A stretch of DNA of 64,000 bases from Sphingomonas sp. Leaf407 (GCF_001425385.1 NZ_LMQO01000003.1:496001-560000); one strand, 5' to 3'. Counted from the first letter of the stretch, positions 1-9,180 are shown. Notes: a model not told the origin generated them from the letters alone. Translations and numbers: made by a program.

Positions 1-29
1 GTGCGGGGCACTGTTCACCCGAAACTGGG

Positions 30-115
30 CTGGGGGTGGGTAGGCTCGTGGCAGGCGCTGTCGTACCCTCGCAGGCCGACCCACCCCCGACCCCTCCCTT
101 GTCAGGGAGGGGAGA
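30..115. repeat. intergenic inverted-repeat element, copy 1 (partial)
   Basis: The stretch contains GGGGGTGGGTAGG near 33-45 and, about 40 bases on, the complementary arm CCCACCCCCGACCCCTCCC followed by TTGTCAGGGAGGGGAG up to 115. The same blocks recur at 6895-7013, where both arms are complete. It lies beyond the 3' end of the first gene and looks like a dispersed intergenic palindrome rather than coding sequence. Positions 1-29 and 116-167 hold nothing I can identify. Confidence 0.6.
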
Positions 116-167
116 GGCCAAACCCGCCCGTTCCGACCCCGATCGCCTGACGCCAGCGCCGTGAAGA

Positions 168-1097
168 TCAGCGCTTCACCGCCACGCACGTCGTCGGCCG
201 GATCGCGCCACACGCCCGCGTCGCTTCCGCGCTCGAAGCAAACGGGCCGATCTGCAATTTGGTAATCCCGCCTGCCGCCTCGAAATAGGGTTGGCGACCG
301 GCGAACTTGCCCGACACCTGCGACCACAGCCCGCGCGCGTTGCCGGCATCGCGGAACGCGCCGAGCTGCACCCGCCAGCCACCGTCGCGCACCGCTGCGG
401 CCGGGGCAGGGGCGGCAGGCTTCGGGCGAGGCGCGGGAGTCGCTTCCGCCACCCGCGTCGGGACAGGGCGGGGCGTGACCACGCGCGGCGGGACCGGACG
501 CGCCGTCGCCGTGCGCACCGGCTGCGTCGGCAACCGGCCGGCGCCCGCTTCCAGATCGCGCGCCATCGCCAGCGCCGCCTGCCGGTCGGGCAGGGGGACA
601 TAGCGGTCCATCTCGGCCAGCGTCGATGCCGCCTGCGGCAGCCCGGCCGACGACGCGCGCGTCATCAGCGCATAGGCCCGCCGCCAGTCCTTAGGCACCG
701 AATCGCCGTTGAACAGCATCGTCCCCAGCACGAACTGGCTGCGCGGCTCGCCGCGCGTCGCCGATTTCTCCAGCCATTGCACCGCATCGGCGCGCTTGCC
801 GTTCTGGAACAGGATCAGGCCGTAATTGTCCTGCGCCTGCGGATGGCCCTGCTGCGCCGCCTTGGCATACCATTGTTCGGCCTGCGCCAGATCGAGCGGT
901 ACGCCACGGCCCAGCTTGTATGCCTGCGCCAGATTGAACTGCGCATCGGCATCGCCGCCGATCGCCGGCTGGCGCCATTCGCGCACCGCCGTGGCCCAGT
1001 CGCCGCGCGACCAGGCGTCGACCCCGGCCTTCACATCGGCGATCGCCGGTGCCGCCAGCACCGCCGCACCCATCGCCAGCCAACCGTGTACGCGCAT
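168..1097 (-). CDS. exported Sel1/TPR-repeat protein with C-terminal SPOR domain
   Basis: 309 residues. A signal peptide covers about residues 1-20 (cleavage likely after APAIA). Sel1-type helical repeats follow at about 45-165 (motifs such as YKLGRGVPLD and AEQWYAKAAQQGHPQAQ). A Pro/Ala/Arg-rich linker spans about 185-235, and a SPOR fold (GGWRVQLGAFRD ... LQIGPF) spans about 238-309. SPOR domains bind peptidoglycan stripped of stem peptides at division sites, so a periplasmic septal location is likely. The gene is divergent from an overlapping ParA/RHH/TPR-SPOR operon that ends in a second SPOR protein. The exact role is unknown. Confidence 0.85.
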   Translation of the reverse strand: MRVHGWLAMGAAVLAAPAIADVKAGVDAWSRGDWATAVREWRQPAIGGDADAQFNLAQAYKLGRGVPLDLAQAEQWYAKAAQQGHPQAQDNYGLILFQNGKRADAVQWLEKSATRGEPRSQFVLGTMLFNGDSVPKDWRRAYALMTRASSAGLPQAASTLAEMDRYVPLPDRQAALAMARDLEAGAGRLPTQPVRTATARPVPPRVVTPRPVPTRVAEATPAPRPKPAAPAPAAAVRDGGWRVQLGAFRDAGNARGLWSQVSGKFAGRQPYFEAAGGITKLQIGPFASSAEATRACGAIRPTTCVAVKR

Positions 1098-1180
1098 CGA
1101 AATTCCCCTTGCGATCGGGGCGACCGTACCAGCGGTTCACCATGTTCCGCAAAGCCTTTCCGGTGGATGGCGCGCCCGCG

Positions 1181-1195
1181 TTAACGCCTTTTTAT
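1181..1195. promoter_or_regulatory. CtrA-like box in the Sel1-SPOR / parA-like divergent promoter region
   Basis: TTAA (1181-1184), seven bases, then TTAT (1192-1195). The CtrA consensus is TTAA-N7-TTAA(C), so this matches with one mismatch. It sits in the 148-bp gap between two divergent starts (1097 minus, 1246 plus). Assignment is by motif only. Confidence 0.3.
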
Positions 1196-1245
1196 CCCGC
1201 CGCTGCGACAACGGCGCTGAACGGACACAGGGATACGACAGCGGC

Positions 1246-1947
1246 ATGCGCGTTCTGGCGGTGGCATCGCAAAAAGGCGGATCGGGCAAGACGACCTTGT
1301 CCGGCCACCTTGCCGTGCAGGCCGAACGGGCCGGCTGCGGGCCGGTCGTGATGATCGACATCGATCCGCAGGGGTCGCTGGCCGACTGGTGGAACGAACG
1401 CACCACCGATCTGCCCGCCTTCGCCCAGACATTGGTCGCGCGCCTCGCCGCCGATCTGGAAACGTTGCGCGCGCACGGCTTCAAGCTGGCGGTGATCGAC
1501 ACGCCGCCGGCGATCACCATGGCGATCCAGAGCGTGATCGCCGTCGCCGAACTGATCGTCGTGCCGACCCGCCCCAGCCCGCACGATCTGCGCGCGGTGG
1601 GGGCTACCGTCGATCTGTGCGGTCGCGCCGGCAAGCCGCTGGTATTCGTCGTCAATGCCGCGACGCCGGGCACCCGCGTCACCACCGAAGCGACGATGGC
1701 CTTGTCGCAGCACGGCACGGTCGCCCCGGTCATCGTCCATCACCGCGTCGATTTCGCCTCGTCGATGATCGACGGCCGCACCGTCATGGAACTCGACCCC
1801 GATTCGAAATCGAGCGCCGAGATCGCGCAACTGTGGACCTATCTCCACGACCGGCTGGAAAAGAATTTCCGCCGCACGGTGTTCGCCGTGCCGGCCGCGC
1901 CCGCCGGTGCGCTCGGCTTCGGCCGGCGGGGCATGGGGCAGGGCTGA
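1246..1947 (+). CDS. ParA/MinD-family ATPase (chromosomal, orphan)
   Basis: 233 residues from the ATG directly before RVLAVASQKGGSGKTT. The deviant Walker A motif KGGSGKTT (residues 10-17), Walker A' region (MIDIDPQGSLADWW) and Walker B (LAVIDTPPA) are intact, so it should dimerise with ATP and bind DNA or a surface nonspecifically. No ParB gene lies nearby. Instead the stop codon overlaps the start of a small RHH-like gene (TGATG), which in turn overlaps a TPR-SPOR gene. The arrangement resembles plasmid ParA plus RHH centromere-binding protein, or ParA-like positioning systems, but no plasmid genes are present. The cargo is unknown. Confidence 0.85.
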   Translation: MRVLAVASQKGGSGKTTLSGHLAVQAERAGCGPVVMIDIDPQGSLADWWNERTTDLPAFAQTLVARLAADLETLRAHGFKLAVIDTPPAITMAIQSVIAVAELIVVPTRPSPHDLRAVGATVDLCGRAGKPLVFVVNAATPGTRVTTEATMALSQHGTVAPVIVHHRVDFASSMIDGRTVMELDPDSKSSAEIAQLWTYLHDRLEKNFRRTVFAVPAAPAGALGFGRRGMGQG

Positions 1948-2372
1948 TGGCACCGATCGATCGCCCCGCGCCGCTCGTTCCCGGCCTGCTCGCCCGCAGG
2001 GGCGAGGCGCGCCCGGCGATGCGCCCCGGCGGCATCGCCGGCATGCTGGTCGAGGACGACGACCTCGGCTGGAACGATTTCGGCCAAAGTCCCGACCCGC
2101 GCGCCGAACTGCCCGCCGTGCTGCAACAGCGCGCGCAACTCCAGCAATTGACGCTCGGCAGCGATGCCGTGCCGGTCGCCCCGCCCGAAGGGGAAGTGGC
2201 GGCGCTCACCCTGACGCTCGACCCTGACCGGCTGTGGCGCCTCCGCCTCGCCGCCGCCGCGCGCGGCCTGTCGGTCGAGGCGTGGCTGGTCGATGCGATC
2301 GACCGGCTCCTGCCGCCGCCCTCCGACCCCTCGTCCACTCCCGTTTCCGATGCTCCGAAGGTGCAGCCATGA
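1947..2372 (+). CDS. small ribbon-helix-helix-like partner of the ParA-like ATPase
   Basis: 141 residues. The N-terminal ~90 residues are low-complexity (Pro/Arg/Ala). Residues ~92-130 read as one beta strand (AALTLTLDPD) followed by two helices (RLWRLRLAAAARGLS, VEAWLVDAIDRLL), the pattern of RHH/CopG-type DNA-binding domains. The start overlaps the ParA-like stop by one base and its stop overlaps the next ATG (ATGA), implying translational coupling. By analogy with plasmid ParA-RHH pairs it may be the DNA- or cargo-binding adaptor. The RHH assignment is inferred from the pattern, not from a strong family match. Confidence 0.6.
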   Translation: MAPIDRPAPLVPGLLARRGEARPAMRPGGIAGMLVEDDDLGWNDFGQSPDPRAELPAVLQQRAQLQQLTLGSDAVPVAPPEGEVAALTLTLDPDRLWRLRLAAAARGLSVEAWLVDAIDRLLPPPSDPSSTPVSDAPKVQP

Positions 2373-3643
2373 CCAACCGCCTGTTCGTCTCGATCGGCCT
2401 TGCCACCGCCATGCTCGGCGGCTCGCTCGGCATCGTCGCCATGGGCACCGGTGCGGTCGCCGCCGGCGGGGATGCCGCCGCGCCGCGCCTCGCCGCCAAG
2501 GCTGCCGCGATGCTGGGCAAGGACAAGGGCGCGCAGGCGGTCGGCTTTGCCGAACAGGCGGTGGCGCTCGCCCCGCGCGACGCGAGCTACCGCGCGCTGC
2601 TCGGCCGCGCCTATCTCCAGGCCGGGCGCTTCGCCTCGGCGACGCAGGCGTTCAGCGATGTGCTGGCGCTCGACCCCGCCGACGGCCGCGCCGCGCTGAA
2701 CCTCGCGCTGGCGCAGACCGCGACCGGCGACTGGGTCGGCGCACGCGGCACGCTCACCGCCCACGCCGAACGCATCGCGCCCGCCGACCGGGGCCTCGCC
2801 CTCGCGCTCGCCGGCGATCCGGCCGGCGGCATCGCGCTGCTGGCCCAGGCCGCGCGCGATCCCGCCGCGACCGCCACCGTCCGCCAGAATCTCGCGCTCG
2901 CGCTCGCGCTCGACGGCCGCTGGATCGAGGCGCGCTCGGTCGCCTCGGTCGACATGGCCCCGGCGCTGGTCGATCAGCGGCTGGTCGAATGGGCCGCCTT
3001 CGCCCGTCCGGGCAACGCCGCGCAGCAGGTCGCCGCGCTGCTGAAAGTCACCACCGCCGAGGATCGCGGCCAGCCGGTGCAACTGGCGCTGGTCGCACCC
3101 GCCGATCCGGTGGCAGTCGCTGCCGCCGATCCCGCGCCCACCGCCGTCGCAAGCGTCGATCCGGCACCGGTCGAGGGTCTGCAAACCGTCTCCCCCGCGC
3201 CGGTTCAGGTCGCGACGGTCGAGGTCCCCCGCCCGGCGATCAGCTTCGCTCCGCGCCGCGAGATCGTGCAGGCGCTCCCCACCGCCTACGCCAAGCTCGC
3301 CGCCGCCGCCGCCCCGGCCCGTATCCAGACGGCTTCCGTCCCGGCGAAAGGCAATTATTACGTCCAGCTCGGCGCCTATGAGAACGCCGCCGTCGCGCGC
3401 GACGCATGGGCGTGGATCAGCCGCCACGTCCCCCGCCTCGCCGGCCACGCGCCGCAGGGGATGCGCGCGACGATCCGGGGCAATGCCTATTACCGGCTGT
3501 CGGTCGGCGGCCTCGCCCGCGCCGATGCCACCGGCCTGTGCGGCACGCTGCGCGCATCTGGCAGTCGCTGCTTCGTCCGCGCCCATGCCGGCGAGCAACT
3601 CGCCGTCTGGGCGCGCGGCGGCAACCAGGTCGCCGCGCGCTAA
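2369..3643 (+). CDS. exported TPR protein with C-terminal SPOR domain
   Basis: 424 residues. A signal peptide or anchor occupies about residues 1-33. TPR-like helical repeats span about 35-230 (GFAEQAVALAPRDASYRALLGRAY-type units). A Val/Ala/Pro-rich linker runs about 245-320, and a SPOR domain (NYYVQLGAYENAAVARDAW ... YYRLSVGG) about 328-405. It is the last gene of the ParA-RHH operon, with an ATGA overlap to the gene before. Together with the divergent Sel1-SPOR gene it places two septal-peptidoglycan-binding proteins around one positioning ATPase. The ATG at 2369 is preferred because it precedes the signal peptide and gives the overlap. Confidence 0.85.
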   Translation: MTNRLFVSIGLATAMLGGSLGIVAMGTGAVAAGGDAAAPRLAAKAAAMLGKDKGAQAVGFAEQAVALAPRDASYRALLGRAYLQAGRFASATQAFSDVLALDPADGRAALNLALAQTATGDWVGARGTLTAHAERIAPADRGLALALAGDPAGGIALLAQAARDPAATATVRQNLALALALDGRWIEARSVASVDMAPALVDQRLVEWAAFARPGNAAQQVAALLKVTTAEDRGQPVQLALVAPADPVAVAAADPAPTAVASVDPAPVEGLQTVSPAPVQVATVEVPRPAISFAPRREIVQALPTAYAKLAAAAAPARIQTASVPAKGNYYVQLGAYENAAVARDAWAWISRHVPRLAGHAPQGMRATIRGNAYYRLSVGGLARADATGLCGTLRASGSRCFVRAHAGEQLAVWARGGNQVAAR

Positions 3644-3672
3644 ATCCTTTTCCCGAGCCTCTCCCAGGAGGA

Positions 3673-3704
3673 GGCGGCGCGTTCCCTCACAGGAACGCGC
3701 CGCC
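3673..3704. terminator. hairpin between convergent genes
   Basis: A 13-bp perfect stem (3673-3685 with 3692-3704) and a 6-base loop lie between the converging TPR-SPOR and dihydroorotase genes, overlapping the last codons of the latter. On the plus strand it is followed by CTTTAT, a weak T tract. It may act as a terminator for the plus-strand operon. Confidence 0.4.
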
Positions 3705-4895
3705 CTTTATCACCCGCAGTACCCGGCCCTGCACCGGCAGCCCGTCGAACGGGGTATTGCCCGCCTTGCCGGCGAAGCCATCGGCGCGGACCTGCCACGG
3801 CGCATCGGCATCGATGACGATCAGATCGGCCGGTCCCCCTTGCGCCAGCGTGCCCGACTCCAGCCCGAGCAGCTTCGCCGGGTTCTGGGCAAGCAAGGCG
3901 AACAGCCGCTCGATCGTCACCACCCCGTCGCGCACCAGCCCCAGTCCCAGCGCCAGCAGCGTCTCCGCGCCCGCCATGCCCGGCTCGCTGTCGGCGAACG
4001 GCAGGCGCTTGGCCTCCGGCCCGCGCGGATCGTGCCCCGAACACAGCACGTCGATCGTCCCGTCGGACAGCGCGGCGCGCGCCGCCTGCCGGTCGCTCTC
4101 GTCACGCAGTGGCGGCGAGAGATGCGCGAAGGTGCGGAAATCGCTCATCGAAATATCGGAGAGATAGAGGTGCGCCGGGGTGATCCCGCACGTCACCGCT
4201 ACCCCCCGGCGCTTGGCGGCGCGGACAGCCTCGAACCCGGCCGCCGTCGTCACCTGCCGGAAATGCAGCCGCGCGCCGGTTTCCTCGGCCAGCGCCACGT
4301 CGCGCGCGATCGCCAGCGCTTCGGCGAGGGCAGGGGCGGCGGGCAGCCCCAGCCGCGTCGCCGTCTCGCCCGCCGTCGCCACCGCGTCCCCGGCAAGGCC
4401 ACCGTCCTCGGCATGGGCGATCACCGTCAGGCCGCAGTCGCGGGCATAGGCCAGCACCTTGCGCATCACTCCGCTGTCGGCGATCCAGCGCCGGCCGGTC
4501 GCCACCGCGCTCGCCCCCGCCTCGGCATTGATCGCCATTTCGGCGAGGTCGCGCCCTTGCAACCCTTGCGTCGCCGCCGCGATCGGATGGATCCACAGAT
4601 CGGGTTTGCCCATATGCGCCGACCTTGCGACCACGCCCGGTTCATCGAGGACCGGCGTCTGGTCGGGCATCAACCCGACGCGCACGATCCCGCCCGCGCG
4701 GCACGCCGCCGGGTCGCTGGCGAATACGCCCAGATCGACGATCGCCGGCGCGATCAGCCTGCCGCCCAGATCGATCGTCTCGCCAGCAGCGACGGTGTCC
4801 GGGCCGCCGATCACCTCGCCCGCGACATGCAGCGGCGCGTCGCTCACCCCGCCTGTCGGACAGACGCGGGTGCCGTTCACGAAGCTGACGTTCAT
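3687..4895 (-). CDS. pyrC: dihydroorotase-like protein, catalytically inactive PyrC'/PyrX type
   Basis: 402 residues, amidohydrolase fold. The start overlaps the pyrB stop (ATGA). Active dihydroorotases carry a metal-binding DxHxHxR motif; here the position reads D54-L-G-V-F-A-S, so both histidines are replaced by G and F. The later TDHAPH motif reads SGHDPR (286-291), and the second His of the LHxxH-type motif is Q214. His161 (IAHAED) is kept. Pseudomonas PyrC' is a known inactive homologue needed as a structural partner of aspartate transcarbamoylase, and alphaproteobacterial pyrB-linked copies are similar. A separate active dihydroorotase should therefore exist elsewhere in the genome (inference). 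Confidence 0.9.
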   Translation of the reverse strand: MNVSFVNGTRVCPTGGVSDAPLHVAGEVIGGPDTVAAGETIDLGGRLIAPAIVDLGVFASDPAACRAGGIVRVGLMPDQTPVLDEPGVVARSAHMGKPDLWIHPIAAATQGLQGRDLAEMAINAEAGASAVATGRRWIADSGVMRKVLAYARDCGLTVIAHAEDGGLAGDAVATAGETATRLGLPAAPALAEALAIARDVALAEETGARLHFRQVTTAAGFEAVRAAKRRGVAVTCGITPAHLYLSDISMSDFRTFAHLSPPLRDESDRQAARAALSDGTIDVLCSGHDPRGPEAKRLPFADSEPGMAGAETLLALGLGLVRDGVVTIERLFALLAQNPAKLLGLESGTLAQGGPADLIVIDADAPWQVRADGFAGKAGNTPFDGLPVQGRVLRVIKGGAFL

Positions 4896-5881
4896 GCCCA
4901 ACCCTCCACGCCACGGCTGCGCCGGGTCAACACGTCGAGGCACGCCATCCGCACCGCGACCCCCATCTCGACCTGTTCGGTGATCGCCGACACCTGTGGG
5001 TCGTCGGCGACGTCGCTGGTGATCTCGATCCCCCGGTTCATCGGCCCGGGGTGCATCACCAGCGCGCCCGGCTCGGCACGTTTCAGCCGCTCGCGGGTCA
5101 GGCCATAGCGCAGATGATATTCGCGGGTGGACGGGATGAAGCCGCCGTTCATCCGCTCGTTCTGCAACCGCAGCATCATCACCACGTCCGCCCCCTCCAG
5201 CGCCGCGTCGAAATCGGTGAACGGCGTCACGCCCATCCGCTCGATCGCGGCGGGCAGCAGCGTGGCGGGGGCGACGACGCGCACCTCGGCCGCCAGCGTG
5301 GTGAGCGCGAGAATGTTCGACCGCGCGACCCGGCTGTGCAGGATGTCGCCGCAGATCACGACCCGCTTGTGCGCGATCCCGCCCAGCCGCCGCCGGATGG
5401 TCAGCGCGTCGAGCAGTGCCTGCGTCGGATGCTCGTGCCATCCGTCGCCCGCGTTCAGCACCGGACAGTCGACCTTGTCGGCGATCAACTGCACCGCGCC
5501 CGACGACGAATGGCGGATCACGATGACGTCGGCGCGCATCGCGTTCAATGTCACCGCCGTATCGATCAGCGTCTCGCCCTTCTTCACGCTCGACTGGCCG
5601 GCGTGCATGTTGACCACGTCGGCCCCCAGCCGCTTGCCGGCGATCTCGAACGACAGCAACGTGCGTGTGCTGTTCTCGAAGAAGGCGTTGATCTGGGTGA
5701 TGCCGCCCAGCCGCCGGTCGCCGGGGGCGCGGCTGCGGTTCGCGTCGATCCATTGTTCCGCCTCGTCGAGCAGGAACAGGATCTCGTGCGGTTGCAGCCC
5801 CTCGATCCCGGTCAGGTGGCGATGCGGAAAGACGGCGCCGCCATCGATCATGGCGGCGGGGCGGTGGTCGGATGCGCGCAT
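4892..5881 (-). CDS. pyrB: aspartate carbamoyltransferase catalytic subunit
   Basis: 329 residues. It condenses carbamoyl phosphate with aspartate, the committed step of pyrimidine synthesis. Visible signatures are [12 protein letters not shown] (carbamoyl-phosphate loop), SVKKGET, the HPTQALLD motif, [11 protein letters not shown] and MHPGPMNRG. It is followed with a 4-base overlap by the inactive dihydroorotase-type partner, matching the class in which PyrB needs that subunit for assembly. The carbamoyl-phosphate synthase genes carA/carB are in this same window (25-30 kb). An internal Met11 is an alternative start; the first ATG at 5881 is used here. Confidence 0.95.
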   Translation of the reverse strand: MRASDHRPAAMIDGGAVFPHRHLTGIEGLQPHEILFLLDEAEQWIDANRSRAPGDRRLGGITQINAFFENSTRTLLSFEIAGKRLGADVVNMHAGQSSVKKGETLIDTAVTLNAMRADVIVIRHSSSGAVQLIADKVDCPVLNAGDGWHEHPTQALLDALTIRRRLGGIAHKRVVICGDILHSRVARSNILALTTLAAEVRVVAPATLLPAAIERMGVTPFTDFDAALEGADVVMMLRLQNERMNGGFIPSTREYHLRYGLTRERLKRAEPGALVMHPGPMNRGIEITSDVADDPQVSAITEQVEMGVAVRMACLDVLTRRSRGVEGWA

Positions 5882-5892
5882 GACGGCGGCGG

Positions 5893-6828
5893 TTAGGCCG
5901 CTTGGGTTCCCCGCGCAAGCCGAACCCAGCCGCGCCCCTCATGCCCGAAGGAAAAAGCGTGCCCGTGGAGGATCTCGGCAAGGATCTCCGCCGATTCGAC
6001 CAGCCGGGGGCCGGGGCGGTTGAAGAAATGATGCCCGTCGGCGACGAACACCCGATCCTCGCGCACCGCCTTCAGGTCCCGCCAGCCCGGCCGCTGCGTC
6101 AGCGGCGACAGGTCGCCCAATGTCTGCGGAATCTGGAACCCGCACGGCATCATCACGATGACGTCGGGATTGGCCGCGACCAGCGCGTCCCATTCCGCCC
6201 ATGGCGAATGCTGCCCGGCCTGCGCGAACAGGCTGACGCCGCCCGCCGCCTCGATCAGTTCGGGCACCCAGTTGCCCGCGACCATCAACGGGTCGATCCA
6301 CTCGACCGCCACCACCGTGGGCCGGGTCGGCTGCGCGGCGGCGGTCGCGGCGATTGCCGCCAGCCGCGCCTTCAGTCCGGCGACGACTGGCCCGGCGCGC
6401 TCGGGGACGCCCAGCGCCTGCGCCACCCGCCCGAAATCACCCCACACGTCGCCAAGATCGTCGGGGGCGAGCGACACCAGCACCGGATCGCTCCCCTGCC
6501 AGTCGGTCAGCGCGCCGATGAGGTCGTCGGGCGTCACCGCGCAGACCGCGCATTGCGACTGGGTGAGCACCACCTGCGGTTGCAGCGAGCGCAACGCCGC
6601 CGCATCGACCTCGTAGCACGACAGCCCGGCGGTCACGATCGCCTGCACCCGGTCGTCGATCAGCCGCGAGGGCAGCCCCTTCTCGATCTTGGTCGCGGTC
6701 AGCCGGGGCAGGGCGGTCATCTCGGGCGGGAAGTCGCACTCATGGCTCCGCCCGACCAGATCGGGACCAAACCCCAGCGCGACCGCGATCTCGGTGGCGC
6801 TGGGCAGGAGCGAGACGATACGGGCCAT
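5893..6828 (-). CDS. cobalamin-binding-type periplasmic-fold protein (BtuF-like), no signal peptide
   Basis: 311 residues of the helical-backbone metal/vitamin receptor fold: [12 protein letters not shown] at the N-terminus, a SHECDFPP motif, the second lobe from about residue 155 and the terminal [11 protein letters not shown] motif. BtuF relatives capture vitamin B12 or iron chelates for ABC importers. Here the protein begins directly with the domain and lacks an export signal, and no permease or ATPase gene is adjacent. It ends 12 bases from the start of pyrB on the same strand. It may be cytoplasmic; the substrate is unproven. Confidence 0.75.
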   Translation of the reverse strand: MARIVSLLPSATEIAVALGFGPDLVGRSHECDFPPEMTALPRLTATKIEKGLPSRLIDDRVQAIVTAGLSCYEVDAAALRSLQPQVVLTQSQCAVCAVTPDDLIGALTDWQGSDPVLVSLAPDDLGDVWGDFGRVAQALGVPERAGPVVAGLKARLAAIAATAAAQPTRPTVVAVEWIDPLMVAGNWVPELIEAAGGVSLFAQAGQHSPWAEWDALVAANPDVIVMMPCGFQIPQTLGDLSPLTQRPGWRDLKAVREDRVFVADGHHFFNRPGPRLVESAEILAEILHGHAFSFGHEGRGWVRLARGTQAA

Positions 6829-6894
6829 GGGGTTTCCTGATACGCTGCGAAGAAATCGAAACGACGATTAGGCGGCGGCAGGGCGAACCGCAAA

Positions 6895-7013
6895 CTCTCC
6901 CCTCCCTGACAAGGGAGGGGCCGGGGGTGGGTAGGTTCGGGGCGGGTGCTGCCATTCCCTCGCAACCCGACCTACCCCCAACCCCTCCCTTGTCAGGGAG
7001 GGGAGCCACATCA
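6895..7013. repeat. intergenic inverted-repeat element, copy 2 (complete)
   Basis: CTCCCCTCCCTGACAAGGG (from 6896) with GGGGGTGGGTAGG runs into a ~40-base spacer, then the complementary arms CCTACCCCCAACCCCTCCC and TTGTCAGGGAGGGGAG end near 7012. The two ends are inverted copies of each other, each also containing a short palindrome (CCCTCCCTGACAAGGGAGGG-like). The right half matches the element at 30-115. This fills most of the gap between the BtuF-like gene and the membrane hydrolase gene. Confidence 0.75.
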
Positions 7014-7544
7014 CCCCAGCCACCACCACCCGATCGCCCCGAACAGCACCAGCGCCGCCCAGCCGCCCTTGGCGGTCAACAGATAGAACATCCCGACCAG
7101 CCCGACCCCGGCGAGGATGCCGCGCAACGCCTCGTCGTCGGCGATCCACGGCAGGATCAGCACCCCGCCGATCAGATTGCCCGCAGCATTGGCCGCGATC
7201 CACAGATAGGACAGCCCGGCGCCGATCGATCCGAGCAATGGCAGCTTGATCGTCGCGTAGCCGCGCATCTTCCCCGGAAACAGGTCGGCGGCCAGATGCA
7301 GCCCGATGCCGAAGCCGAGGCCAGCGGCCACCCCCCATGTCCGCGCATCGAGCAGCGCGACCAGCATCGGGATCACCCCGTGCAGCAAGGCGCTGCGATG
7401 GTTGAGGTTGAGCGGCGTGTCGAGATCGGGCAGCCGCGTGCCCGACGCCGCCGCCGTCACCACGGTCGCCACCACCACCCATGGCGCATGGCCACCGGTG
7501 AACGCCAATATCACGCTTAGCAAAAGAAACAGGGAAGGCGCCAC
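7011..7544 (-). CDS. polytopic membrane protein of the DUF457/YdjM metal-dependent hydrolase type
   Basis: 177 residues, mostly hydrophobic, with about four to five membrane segments. Charged motifs typical of the DUF457/YdjM family are present: LPDLDTPLNLNHRSALLHG (about residues 38-56) and a later LHLAADLF (about 82-90), which together could bind a metal within the membrane. The function of this family is not established. The gene stands alone between the inverted-repeat element and ruvX on the same strand. The family call rests on the D/H motif pattern and could be wrong. Confidence 0.6.
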   Translation of the reverse strand: MAPSLFLLLSVILAFTGGHAPWVVVATVVTAAASGTRLPDLDTPLNLNHRSALLHGVIPMLVALLDARTWGVAAGLGFGIGLHLAADLFPGKMRGYATIKLPLLGSIGAGLSYLWIAANAAGNLIGGVLILPWIADDEALRGILAGVGLVGMFYLLTAKGGWAALVLFGAIGWWWLG

Positions 7545-7600
7545 CGCCGCCCCCTAACCGCCATGTACTCGTTATGTCCACCGCCCAGAGGAAATTTCCT

Positions 7601-8071
7601 CTACGCCAGCGGCACGCTGACCAGTGCGTCGATCGCGCCTTGCAGGATGTACGCCGCCGCCAGCTTGTCGACCCGCTCGGCACGCTTGGCGCGGCTCAGG
7701 TCCTCGGCGATCATCTGCCGCTCGACCGCGACCGTCGACCAGCGTTCGTCCCACAGGAAGATCGGCAGCGCCAGATCATCCAGATTGCGCGCGAACGCCC
7801 GCACCGATTGCGTGCGGGGGCTGTCGCTCCCGTCCATGTTGAGCGGCAGGCCGATCACGATCCCGCGCACCGATTGCTGGCGGATCAGCGTCTGCAACTG
7901 CGCCTTGTCCGCGCTGAACTTCGTCCGGTTGACCAGCACCGCCGGGCTGGCGAAGCTCCACCCGGCATCGCACAGCGCGGTCCCGATCGTCTTGGTGCCC
8001 ACGTCCAGCCCGATCAGCCGCCCACCCTCGGGCAGTGCCTCGCGATATATCGTCCGGTCCTCGGTAATCAT
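7601..8071 (-). CDS. ruvX: putative Holliday junction resolvase / pre-16S rRNA nuclease (YqgF family)
   Basis: 156 residues, RNase H-like fold. The first catalytic Asp is in [11 protein letters not shown] (D23). Further family signatures are [23 protein letters not shown] and [11 protein letters not shown] with the closing Asp. YqgF proteins process the 5' end of 16S rRNA and were first proposed as resolvases. The ATG at 8071 is chosen because it overlaps the stop of the upstream DUF3089 gene (ATGA); an upstream in-frame start at 8086 would give five extra residues. Length fits the family. Confidence 0.92.
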   Translation of the reverse strand: MITEDRTIYREALPEGGRLIGLDVGTKTIGTALCDAGWSFASPAVLVNRTKFSADKAQLQTLIRQQSVRGIVIGLPLNMDGSDSPRTQSVRAFARNLDDLALPIFLWDERWSTVAVERQMIAEDLSRAKRAERVDKLAAAYILQGAIDALVSVPLA

Positions 8072-9180
8072 CGCGCCCGCTCCCACGTCGCCAGCCGCCG
8101 CAGCGCATCGGCGCGCACGTTCGCCCAGAACAGGCTGTAGTCATACACATGCCAGTTGTTGCCCGGCAGCACATAGGGGCCAAGGTCGGGCAGCTCGCTC
8201 CCGATCGACAATATGCCGCGCCCCTCGCACCGGGCCGGCACCAGCCCCGGCGTCAGCACCGCGCTCGTCAGCGCCGCGTCGGGCACCAGCGTGCCGAGAT
8301 TGGCGCTGGCCGGCGCGGCGGCATCGGGCGTGCCGGTCAGCGGGTTGGTACACACCATCGGCGTCGCCGCGCGCGATCGGCCGTCGAACCCGGTCGTCGC
8401 GTCATAGGTGTCGAAGATCAGCGACGGATCGGCCGGATCGGCGAAGCTCTGCCACGACAACAGACACCCCGCCTGCTCCGCGCCGCGACATTCGGGCAGC
8501 CCCAGCGCCGCCAGATCGGTGACACGCGACACCGGCCACCCGACGACATAAGCCGCGACGATGCGCCGGGCGAGGCGCGTCCCCGCCACCTTCTCGCGCA
8601 GCAGCCGCGTCAGGTGCAGCGCCCCCTGGCTATGCCCGGCGAGGATGATCGGCCGTTTCGGATCGGCCTCGGCCACGAACCGGTCGAATGCCGCCGCCAC
8701 GTCGCGATAGGCGAGGTCGAGCGCCTGCGTCGCCGCGCCCTCGCTGGTCAGGAACGCGCCGAACGTCGCCTGACGATAGCGCGGCGCCCACACCCGCCCG
8801 GCGGCGCTGAACGCGCTGGCCTGTCCGCGCAGGAACACCTGCGCGCGGCCATTGGTCTCGCCATCGTCGAGCGCGGCGTTCCACCGGTCGGTCCCGACGA
8901 ACGAGGTCGGATGGATGAAGAAGATCTCGGCATTGCCAGGCGTGGTCGGCGCTACCCCCGGCGGTAGCCAGTCGACCGGTGTGTTGGTCAACCCCGGCCG
9001 CGCGAACCACATCTCGCGTTTGGCATAGGCATCGCCCGCCACCGCCGGCGCGCCCTGAAACGCGACGCCGGGCACCATCGCCCGCCGCAACAGTGCCACC
9101 CCGAACAGGCGATAGGCAAACGCCGCCACGATCGCCAGCACGATCAGCGTCGCCACGACATATAGGAACTTGCGCGCCAA
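8068..9180 (-). CDS. membrane-anchored DUF3089 alpha/beta-hydrolase
   Basis: 370 residues. The N-terminal hydrophobic segment (about 5-30) is probably an uncleaved signal anchor, so the catalytic part is periplasmic. The nucleophile elbow is GHSQG with Ser184. [10 protein letters not shown] (about 87-96) and the terminal [16 protein letters not shown] supply the conserved Asp/His region of DUF3089. The substrate is unknown. It is first in a two-gene unit with ruvX (4-base overlap), and upstream lie two REP-like hairpins and divergent coaX. Confidence 0.85.
   Translation of the reverse strand: MARKFLYVVATLIVLAIVAAFAYRLFGVALLRRAMVPGVAFQGAPAVAGDAYAKREMWFARPGLTNTPVDWLPPGVAPTTPGNAEIFFIHPTSFVGTDRWNAALDDGETNGRAQVFLRGQASAFSAAGRVWAPRYRQATFGAFLTSEGAATQALDLAYRDVAAAFDRFVAEADPKRPIILAGHSQGALHLTRLLREKVAGTRLARRIVAAYVVGWPVSRVTDLAALGLPECRGAEQAGCLLSWQSFADPADPSLIFDTYDATTGFDGRSRAATPMVCTNPLTGTPDAAAPASANLGTLVPDAALTSAVLTPGLVPARCEGRGILSIGSELPDLGPYVLPGNNWHVYDYSLFWANVRADALRRLATWERAR

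Noticed and set aside
1246..2372. ParA plus RHH-like genes as an integrated plasmid partition locus
   Set aside because: No replication, toxin-antitoxin or transfer genes; composition equals the surroundings and the operon continues into a SPOR gene.
5893..6828. Full vitamin B12 ABC importer
   Set aside because: Only the binding-protein fold is present; no permease or ATPase gene adjacent and no signal peptide.
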